Under the pieces are notes generated by a model. That model worked only from the letters and a program-made list of their open reading frames with translations, was not told the DNA's origin and searched no databases. From NCBI GenBank assembly GCA_009885695.1, contig VFKE01000016.1, positions 1 to 47,523 on the forward strand: 47,523 nt of DNA, read 5' to 3'. Source of the DNA: Verrucomicrobiota bacterium (GTDB lineage: Bacteria > Verrucomicrobiota > Verrucomicrobiia > Verrucomicrobiales > Verrucomicrobiaceae). A program made the position numbers and the translations under genes. Of this stretch, positions 34,450 through 40,989 are shown one piece after another (the first letter of the stretch is position 1; each line of letters starts with the position of its first letter).

Positions 34450-35784
34450 ATGGAACTCATTGGACAAACCATCGCCATCCTCGGTGCCGGCCGCAGCGGG
34501 CTGGGCGCCGCACGCCTGGCGCGCAAGCTCGGCGCGCGGCCCCTGGTGTTTGATACCGGTGATGCCAGCAAGCTCGCTCATGACCTCGCGAAACTGCGCA
34601 CGGAGAATATTGAGTGCATCCTCGGACTCGACCACGCAAGACAGTCCGCCGCGAAGGAAAAATTCGATCTGGCCGTCACCAGCCCCGGCATCGACGCCTC
34701 CTGGGAACTGCCGCGCCTCTTCACCTCGCGCGATGTGCCCTTGATAGGCGAGATCGAATTCGCCTGGCGGCAGTTGCGGGACACGCCGGTCGTGGCCATC
34801 ACCGGCACCAACGGCAAGACCACCACCACCGAGCTGATCGAACGCATGTTCAACGGCTGCGGACGCAAAACCATCGCCTGCGGAAATTACGGCCACCCCT
34901 TGTGCGAAGTCGCCGCCAGCGGCGTGCGCTACGATGTGCTCACCGTCGAGATCAGCTCCTTCCAGCTCGAGACCGTCACCAGCTTCGCCCCGCGCGTCGG
35001 CATCTGGCTGAACTTCGCACCCGATCACCTCGACCGTTATCCCGACATGAATTCGTATTTCGCCGCCAAGCGACGCCTGTTCGACTTCATGACCCCGGAT
35101 GACATCGCCATCGTGCGCGAAGGCGAATCACTCGGAGCACTCCAGCCCCGCACCGTGACCTTCTCCACCACCGCGGAATCAAAGGCGGACTTCACCCTCC
35201 GCTGCCAGGACATCCATTTCCACAACGAGAAAATCGCGGCGATCAACGATCTGCCGCTGCCGGAACGTCACAACATCGAAAATGAAATGGCCGCGCTCGC
35301 CGCTGGCTGGGCCATGGGCTTGAAGTTTCCCGAAATGACACGCGCGCTCTCCGGCTATGAACCCGCGCGGCATCGCTGCGAAATCGTGCGCGAGCACGGC
35401 GGTCATCGGTACATCAACGACTCCAAGGCCACCAACCTCCATGCCGTGGAAAGCTGCCTGCGCTCGCAGGACGCCAGCGTGGTGCTCATCGCCGGCGGCA
35501 AGGAAAAAGGAATCGACTACACCTCGTTCCGTCCGCTCCTGCGCGAGAAAGTCTTCGCCTTGGTCGCCATTGGCGAGATCGGCGACAAGCTGTGCGCGCT
35601 GTTCGCGCACGATGTGCCCTGCCGCCGCGCGGCCAGCGTGCCAGATGCCGTGCGCGTTGCCACGGAACTCGCCCAGCCCGGACAGGACATCGTCTTCTCA
35701 CCCGGCACCTCGTCCTTTGACATGTTCAACGGCTATGCGGAGCGTGGCAATGCGTTCCGCGATGCTGTGATCTCGCTATCCTGA
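34450..35784 (+). CDS. murD: UDP-MurNAc-L-Ala-D-Glu ligase MurD
   Basis: Adds D-glutamate to UDP-MurNAc-L-Ala in the cytoplasm. 444 residues, Rossmann N terminus GAGRSGLGAARLA, ATP loop GTNGKTTTT (119-127), APDHLDRY, and INDSKATNLHAVESCL in the C-terminal domain. Complete and of normal length. One base after the mraY stop. Confidence 0.96.
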   Translation: MELIGQTIAILGAGRSGLGAARLARKLGARPLVFDTGDASKLAHDLAKLRTENIECILGLDHARQSAAKEKFDLAVTSPGIDASWELPRLFTSRDVPLIGEIEFAWRQLRDTPVVAITGTNGKTTTTELIERMFNGCGRKTIACGNYGHPLCEVAASGVRYDVLTVEISSFQLETVTSFAPRVGIWLNFAPDHLDRYPDMNSYFAAKRRLFDFMTPDDIAIVREGESLGALQPRTVTFSTTAESKADFTLRCQDIHFHNEKIAAINDLPLPERHNIENEMAALAAGWAMGLKFPEMTRALSGYEPARHRCEIVREHGGHRYINDSKATNLHAVESCLRSQDASVVLIAGGKEKGIDYTSFRPLLREKVFALVAIGEIGDKLCALFAHDVPCRRAASVPDAVRVATELAQPGQDIVFSPGTSSFDMFNGYAERGNAFRDAVISLS

Positions 35785-35823
35785 TTCTCCCACCCCTGAA
35801 ACCCCCGCAACGAACCCAACACC

Positions 35824-36858
35824 ATGAAACAAGAACCTAAAAACCCTAAAAGTGCAGGCATCGCTGGCAGGCTCAACATGGCCGGCTGGCGCAAACACTA
35901 CGTCGCCGCCATGACCGCCGATGAGGAAACCTGGCCGCAGCGCGAACCCGGCAGCAACCTCGGCCGCTTCTTCATCATCCTCTTGCTGCTCCACGTCTTC
36001 CTGATCGGGGCCGTGGTCTTTTACAACGTCATCTCGCCCAAGTCACGGCCCACGGTCCTCACCGAGAAACCAGCCCTCGCCAAACCGGTGGCCACCAGCT
36101 TGAACACTGCGGCTTCTCTCACCTTGCCCAAAGCGCTCGCCATCAAACCCGCCGTGGAAAACCCTCCGGCAATAATGACACCCATCCTGACATCCCCCAA
36201 GCCCGAAGCCAGACCGGTCGAATCCGCAATATACGACGTGCGCTCCGGTGACAACGTCCCCGGCATCGCCACCGCACTTGGCGTCAGTGTCGCAGATCTG
36301 ATCAGGCTTAACAACCTCGACAGCACCGAGCTTTATCCCGGACGCAAACTCACCTATTCCAAAAAAGCGGCGCCGCCCGTGCTGAAGGCGATGCCAATCC
36401 CCACCCTCGCGAACTACAACGCCACTCCGAAAGCGGGAACCTCCAAGACGAACAGCTTCACGAATGAAAACACCGCGCCAGTGAAGCTCAAGGATAAACC
36501 AGTCCTCACCTCCGCTGACTCCCCGCCAAGAACCATTGTTCCAAAAACCACGGTGATAGCTGGCGACCAGCCGCCCATGATCAAATCCGTGCAGAAGACC
36601 GAACCCTCAGGCGTTGCCTTAAAACCAAAGTCTGAATCCACCTCGGATTCATCCAAGACTGCAAAAACAGCGTCCAAGACTGACAAGGTCAAGGACAGCA
36701 CCAGCCGCCGCTCCCACATGGTCGGCCCCAAGGAAACCCTCTACTCTATCGCCCGCAAATATGGCGTGAAGGTCGATGCCCTGCAAAAGGCCAACAACAT
36801 CAAAGACCCGACCACGTTGCGCGACGGCATGAAGCTGGTCATTCCATCGAAGGGTTAG
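35824..36858 (+). CDS. Membrane-anchored protein with two LysM domains
   Basis: A 344-residue protein: cytoplasmic N terminus (about 48 residues), one transmembrane helix (FFIILLLLHVFLIGAVVFYNVI, about 49-70), a Lys/Pro/Thr-rich stretch, LysM 1 (about 136-179, VRSGDNVPGIATALGVSVADLIRLNN), a long Ser/Thr/Lys linker and LysM 2 (about 299-343, VGPKETLYSIARKYGVKVDALQKANN). LysM domains bind GlcNAc of peptidoglycan. Its place between murD and ftsW points to a division or wall role in the periplasm, which is inference. Confidence 0.85.
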   Translation: MKQEPKNPKSAGIAGRLNMAGWRKHYVAAMTADEETWPQREPGSNLGRFFIILLLLHVFLIGAVVFYNVISPKSRPTVLTEKPALAKPVATSLNTAASLTLPKALAIKPAVENPPAIMTPILTSPKPEARPVESAIYDVRSGDNVPGIATALGVSVADLIRLNNLDSTELYPGRKLTYSKKAAPPVLKAMPIPTLANYNATPKAGTSKTNSFTNENTAPVKLKDKPVLTSADSPPRTIVPKTTVIAGDQPPMIKSVQKTEPSGVALKPKSESTSDSSKTAKTASKTDKVKDSTSRRSHMVGPKETLYSIARKYGVKVDALQKANNIKDPTTLRDGMKLVIPSKG

Positions 36859-36889
36859 ATGTTATGGGTTAAGAGTTATTTGTTAAAAG

Positions 36890-36931
36890 CTCATAACTCA
36901 TAACTCATAACTCATAACTCATAACTCATAA
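36890..36931 (+). repeat. Heptamer tandem repeat (ctcataa)6
   Basis: Six exact copies of ctcataa between the LysM gene and ftsW, followed by a looser A/C/T-rich stretch. No hairpin. A second 7-bp-unit array inside the same cluster. Confidence 0.9.
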
Positions 36932-36958
36932 CCATTAACAATAACCAATAACACAAAA

Positions 36959-38113
36959 TTGCAACGCTGGAACGCCATCGCAGTCGCCATTGCCGTGCTC
37001 GGACTCTCCGTCATCGGACTGGTCATGCTTGCCAGCACCAGCTACTACCTCGAGGAAGCGGGTGGTGAAAACTATTACACCCTCCGGCAGCACGTCATGT
37101 GGCTCAGCCTGTCCTTCGCCGCCTGCGTGATGGCAGCACTGGTGGACTACCATCACTTCTACCGGTTCCGCTGGTGGATTTTTGGCATCACCATCATCAT
37201 GCTCGCGCTGTGCTTCACCCCCTTGTTTGGCGAAACCGTCAACGGCGCATCGCGCTGGGTGACGCTGAAAAGACTGGGACTCCGCGCCATACACTTTCAG
37301 CCCTCGGAGTTCGCCAAGGTCTCCTGCGCCATCGTCCTCGCCGCATGGTTCGCGCGGCAGGAGCCGCTGACGCGGGAGTTCGGCGTCGGCTTTTTGAAGC
37401 CCGGCCTCATGGTGGCCATCATCGCCATGCTTATCGGCGCGGAAGTGGACCTGGGATCCGCCGCTCTGGTGGTCGCTGCCGGTGCCGGCGTCATGTTCGT
37501 CGCCGGCACTCGCCTCATGTTTCTCGTTCCTGTCTGCGTGTGCTCCATCGGCGGATTCGCCGCCGTGGTGAAAATGATGCCCAATCGTGTCGAACGCATC
37601 ATGGCCTTCCTCGATCTAGAAAAATATCGCGACGGCCTTGGGCTCCAGCAATGGCGCTCGCTGCTCGCCTTCGGTTCCGGCGGCCTGCACGGCCTGGGTC
37701 TCGGCAACGGACGGCAGAAGATGAACTACCTGCCCGAGGCCCACACCGACTTCATCTTCCCCATGGTCGGCGAGGAGTTCGGCCTCGTCGGCACCAGCAT
37801 TGTCATCGGCCTGTTCGCGCTGCTCATCGTTGGCGGACTTCTCGTGGCCCATCGCGCCCAGGACCGTTTTGGCAAGCTCCTGGCCTTCGGTATCATCCTC
37901 ACCCTCGGGCTGGAAGCGCTCTTAAATATGGGCGTCACCACAGCACTGCTGCCCAACAAGGGCCTCCCCCTTCCATTTGTCAGTTACGGCGGTTCCAGTC
38001 TCGTCGCCGCCATGTTCGGCATCGGCATCGTGTTAAACATTCATCACCAGACCTCCGCAGCGAACCATAGCCGCCATCCCACCAGCCGACGCCGCCCGGC
38101 GCAAGCGGTCTAG
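36959..38113 (+). CDS. ftsW: Lipid II polymerase FtsW (SEDS family)
   Basis: Septal glycan polymerase that pairs with FtsI. 384 residues and about ten hydrophobic helices, with HFQPSEFAKVSCAI, the catalytic aspartate region AEVDLGSAAL, GLGNGRQKMNYLPEAHTDFIF and LPFVSYGGSSLV. FtsW rather than RodA is chosen for the dcw position. The likely start is the TTG at 36959; there is no good Shine-Dalgarno, since the 5' side is a heptamer repeat. The last gene before the island that splits the cluster. Confidence 0.92.
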   Translation: MQRWNAIAVAIAVLGLSVIGLVMLASTSYYLEEAGGENYYTLRQHVMWLSLSFAACVMAALVDYHHFYRFRWWIFGITIIMLALCFTPLFGETVNGASRWVTLKRLGLRAIHFQPSEFAKVSCAIVLAAWFARQEPLTREFGVGFLKPGLMVAIIAMLIGAEVDLGSAALVVAAGAGVMFVAGTRLMFLVPVCVCSIGGFAAVVKMMPNRVERIMAFLDLEKYRDGLGLQQWRSLLAFGSGGLHGLGLGNGRQKMNYLPEAHTDFIFPMVGEEFGLVGTSIVIGLFALLIVGGLLVAHRAQDRFGKLLAFGIILTLGLEALLNMGVTTALLPNKGLPLPFVSYGGSSLVAAMFGIGIVLNIHHQTSAANHSRHPTSRRRPAQAV

Positions 38114-38130
38114 CAGCCTGATAAAAATGT

Positions 38131-38422
38131 CACTCAGCCATCTTGGCTGAGTGTGCGACAGGCTTCCAGCCCGTCGTTTCTCCCACGATGCAGGCAATAT
38201 GCCTGAAGCACACACCGGCGCTGACCCCCTTCCGTTTTATACCATGAGCAAATGAAAACCGGCCTAGAGTAGAAGGGCTGTCCCAGCACTTGCCCCATGG
38301 AGGGGAAGAGGTGGAAGCGACGCCCCCGTCGCTTACCCCATTGCTGGCGACGCCTCGTCGCCAGGCTCCCTACTCCGACGCGAGAGCATCGGGACACCAG
38401 CCAAGCGGCGATGGCGCCGCTT
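38131..38422. repeat. Cluster of hairpin palindromes (38114-38529 gap)
   Basis: At least six hairpins in under 300 bp: cactcagcca-tct-tggctgagtg (38131-38153, 10-bp stem); cgacaggct-tcc-agcccgtcg (38156-38176, one mismatch); caggca-ata-tgcctg (38191-38205); aagcgacg-cccc-cgtcgctt (38315-38334); ctggcgacg-cct-cgtcgccag (38344-38364); aagcggcg-atgg-cgccgctt (38403-38422). The first could end ftsW transcription, though without a T run. No gene is visible in the 416-bp gap. Confidence 0.85.
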
Positions 38423-38529
38423 CTACTACCCAGCCGCGTCCTCAGCCATGTCATCCGATGATGCGTATTCAAGTGGGCACCCCACCCAGCAGCGTATCGA
38501 CGCCCCTCCTTGCAGGTTAAGACCTGTTT

Positions 38530-38718
38530 TCAATTGGTCTTGGTATAATGCCCATGGTTGAGGGCATAATCCGCAGGCAGGTGCGTGCGTGGCTTCGCAA
38601 GCTTCTCGATTGCGGCCACCAGCGCGTCATCCTCAGCCATGAGAATCGTCTCGATCCGGACCTCGGCACCTTCCGGCAACTTCACTTCCGGCGGCAAAAC
38701 CACCACGCCATTCCGCAC
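38530..38718 (-). CDS. Small antitoxin-like protein, possibly start-impaired
   Basis: 62 residues, VRNGVVVLPPEVKLPEGAEVRIE followed by a charged helix, like the small antitoxin-type proteins that sit next to PIN toxins. No toxin gene is next to it. Upstream of the GTG start the frame continues IHGT, as relatives do, then meets a TGA, so the original start appears lost. Whether the GTG at 38718 works is unknown. It may be a relic. Confidence 0.5.
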   Translation of the reverse strand: MRNGVVVLPPEVKLPEGAEVRIETILMAEDDALVAAIEKLAKPRTHLPADYALNHGHYTKTN

Positions 38719-38797
38719 TGTGCCATGTATAGCTCATGGCTTATGGGTAACGCGAAATCGGACCAAACGCAAGCCGACGCAGCACCACCCTTTCTCG

Positions 38798-39064
38798 TCA
38801 GCCCCGCCCCTTGCCATAGTCCGGCGGTTCTTCCCGCACGAAGCCAGACGCCGCAGTTGCGGCCTCCACTCCCTTTAAAAAAAGCAGCCGTGTATCCGCC
38901 AGCGGTGCCCGCTGGGACAGGTGCAGCATCTCGATGCCCGCCACACGGTTCTCCGCATCATAATCCACCACGATGCCCGGAGACACTTCTTCAGAATCCA
39001 CCGCCCGGTCTTCCGCCAGGTTCAGATAGAACGCGTCTGCTTCCCGATCGATGGTGAGTTTCAT
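38798..39064 (-). CDS. DUF2283 family protein
   Basis: 88 residues beginning MKLTIDREADAFYLNLAE, then EVSPGIVVDYDAENRVAGIEMLHLSQR, the compact DUF2283 beta pattern (D-x-E-A-D-A-x-Y, then V-x-D-Y-D, then G-I-E-x-L). Such proteins often pair with DUF4258 in toxin-antitoxin-like units, but no DUF4258 gene is visible here. Function unknown. Confidence 0.75.
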   Translation of the reverse strand: MKLTIDREADAFYLNLAEDRAVDSEEVSPGIVVDYDAENRVAGIEMLHLSQRAPLADTRLLFLKGVEAATAASGFVREEPPDYGKGRG

Positions 39065-39163
39065 AGTAAACCTTTCATCCGACGATTAAAGTAAGCAGAA
39101 ATCACCCGCTCTGGCGAGACTAATTTGTTCACCACCACCCGCAAAAAGCATCAGAGACACCCG

Positions 39164-39394
39164 TCAATGCGCCAGCGCATAGATCGCAGGACGGTAGCGC
39201 GGCTTGGGCACGGGCTTCTTGTGCTTCTTCGCCGTGGCCAGCCACGCCATTTTTGCGACAAGCACCTCCCGCAGCGCCACCTCCGGCGTCCCGCCGAAAG
39301 CACTGCAGGATTTCAAGTCCGGCACATCGGCCACGTAACCGCCGTCTTCCACGCTGTAGAAGAGATTGATGTGGTAGTCGGTTCTCGCACTCAT
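39164..39394 (-). CDS. hicB: HicB-like antitoxin
   Basis: 76 residues, with HINLFYSVEDGGYVADVPDLKSCSAFGGTPEVALREVLVAKMAWL, the partial RNase-H-like fold of HicB. The DNA-binding C-terminal domain of longer HicB proteins is absent, so this is the short form. It overlaps hicA by ATGA, with the toxin first, the usual order. Confidence 0.8.
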   Translation of the reverse strand: MSARTDYHINLFYSVEDGGYVADVPDLKSCSAFGGTPEVALREVLVAKMAWLATAKKHKKPVPKPRYRPAIYALAH

Positions 39395-39639
39395 TCGTTC
39401 ATGTTAAGCTGGAATTCTTCGATGTCCCGAAGAAATTGTTTTACTTGATACGGCTTGGCCTTCCCGCCCACCTCCTGAAAGTTGAGCGGGCGCATTGCCT
39501 TTGGATGAACAAAGAGATGATGGCTGCCGCTGATCCGATCCAGTGTGTAGCCGAACGCCTCCGCCAGACGGCACAGCTCCGCAAACCGCAGGTTCTGCGG
39601 CGCATTCATCGCCTTGATGAGGAGTTTGCGCGGTTTCAT
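39391..39639 (-). CDS. hicA: HicA-like mRNA interferase toxin
   Basis: 82 residues of the YcfA/HicA double-stranded-RNA-binding fold, with FAELCRLAEAFGYTLDRISGSHHLFVHP. The histidines of GSHHLFVHP include the conserved catalytic one. The rest, VGGKAKPYQVKQFLRDIEEF, fits. Should cleave mRNA when free of HicB. Opposite strand to the dcw genes on both sides. Confidence 0.8.
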   Translation of the reverse strand: MKPRKLLIKAMNAPQNLRFAELCRLAEAFGYTLDRISGSHHLFVHPKAMRPLNFQEVGGKAKPYQVKQFLRDIEEFQLNMNE

Positions 39640-39732
39640 GGCGGAGAGTTATTTAAAACCGCACACGCTATCGTCATCCGGCTGCACTGGCTACATTTTA
39701 GTCCCTCGGAGTTGAAGCGCAACTGAATGACA

Positions 39733-39789
39733 GGAGCGCGGACTTCAGTCCGGCTTTCATCTTGAACTGCGGACTGAAGTCCGTGCTCC
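39733..39789. repeat. 20-bp inverted repeat upstream of murG
   Basis: Arms at 39733-39752 and 39770-39789 with a 17-base loop. They match in 19 of 20 positions, and the odd one is a G-T pair. Each arm holds a palindromic core (cggacttcagtccg / cggactgaagtccg). It lies 75 bp before the murG start and may act as an operator, an mRNA structure or a dispersed element. Confidence 0.85.
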
Positions 39790-39864
39790 GTTGGTGCCAC
39801 CCGCCTGAGGAACCACTTGCCGCCACCGGTCTGCCGTCGTATCACTGCGTCGCTTCTGGACAAA

Positions 39865-40989
39865 ATGACTGCAAACGCTAGCGACAAAAAACATCTCCTG
39901 ATCGCGTGCGGCGGCACGGGCGGACATCTGTTCCCCGGCATCGCCGTGGGCGAACTGCTGGCGGCACGCGGACACGAGGTCACGCTGCTGATCAGTGAGA
40001 AAAAAATCGACGCGCTCGCGGCCAGCGGTCATTCCAAGCTCAAGTTTGAAAAAATGCCCTTTCTGGCGATGCCAAAACCATGGTCGCCAAAAATGATCCC
40101 GTTTCTCGCCGGTTTCTGGCGGGGGCTGAATCAATGCCGCCAGATGATCCGCGAACGGAAGATCAGCGCGGTGCTCGGCATGGGCGGCTTCACTTCCATG
40201 GCGCCCGTGCTGGCGGGACGGATGGAGAAGGTTCGCACTCTGATCCATGATTCCAATGCGGTGCCGGGAAAGGCCAACCGGCTCACGGAGCGTTTCGCCG
40301 ACAGAGTGCTGCTGGGTTTTGAAGATTGCGCACAGCACTTTCCCAAGAAAGAAACGCACGTCACCGGAACACCGGTGAGAAACTCCCTGCGCGAAGCAGC
40401 CAAGGCCATCAAGCGGCCGGAGGCGCTGAAGTTTTTCAACCTGAAGCCCGAGTTCAAAACACTTCTGGTTGTCGGCGGTAGCCAGGGCGCGCGCGGTGTC
40501 AACAATGCGGTGACAGAATCACTCTCCCAGCTGGAAGCGCTCGGTCTGCAAATTCTTCATATCACCGGCCCCGACGACTACCAGATGGTGCGCGATGCCT
40601 ACCAGGGCAAGCCCATCGCGCTACGCTCGCACGTCGCCGCATTCTGTCATCGCATGGAACTGGCGTATCGCAGCGCGGATGTCGCGCTGGCGCGCAGTGG
40701 TGCGTCCACACTGTCGGAACTGGCCCTCTTCGGCGTGCCCTCAATCCTGGTGCCTTTTCCATTCGCCGCCGATGATCATCAGACAAAAAACGCGGAAATA
40801 TTCTCCCGAGCCGGCGCCGGCATCCTGGTGCAGCAGAGCGACCTGAATCCGGAAACGCTGGCCTCCACGATCAGCGACATCACTTCGCTCGAGCTCAAAC
40901 ACAGCGCCATGCGAAACGCCGCGCAGAAAATGTCGCACCCGGATGCGGCGGAACAGATCGCGGATTTCGTTCTCGCCGCCGGCTCATGA
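39865..40989 (+). CDS. murG: UDP-GlcNAc transferase MurG
   Basis: Adds GlcNAc to lipid I to make lipid II at the inner membrane face. 374 residues from ATG 39865 (MTANASDKKHLLIACGGTGG), with GGTGGHLFPG, GMGGFTSMAPVLAGR, HDSNAVPGKANR, VGGSQGARGVN, and LARSGASTLSELALFGVPSILVPFPFAADDHQ. A 16-residue in-frame extension upstream is not MurG-like and overlaps the repeat region. Overlaps murC-murB by ATGA. Confidence 0.95.
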   Translation: MTANASDKKHLLIACGGTGGHLFPGIAVGELLAARGHEVTLLISEKKIDALAASGHSKLKFEKMPFLAMPKPWSPKMIPFLAGFWRGLNQCRQMIRERKISAVLGMGGFTSMAPVLAGRMEKVRTLIHDSNAVPGKANRLTERFADRVLLGFEDCAQHFPKKETHVTGTPVRNSLREAAKAIKRPEALKFFNLKPEFKTLLVVGGSQGARGVNNAVTESLSQLEALGLQILHITGPDDYQMVRDAYQGKPIALRSHVAAFCHRMELAYRSADVALARSGASTLSELALFGVPSILVPFPFAADDHQTKNAEIFSRAGAGILVQQSDLNPETLASTISDITSLELKHSAMRNAAQKMSHPDAAEQIADFVLAAGS

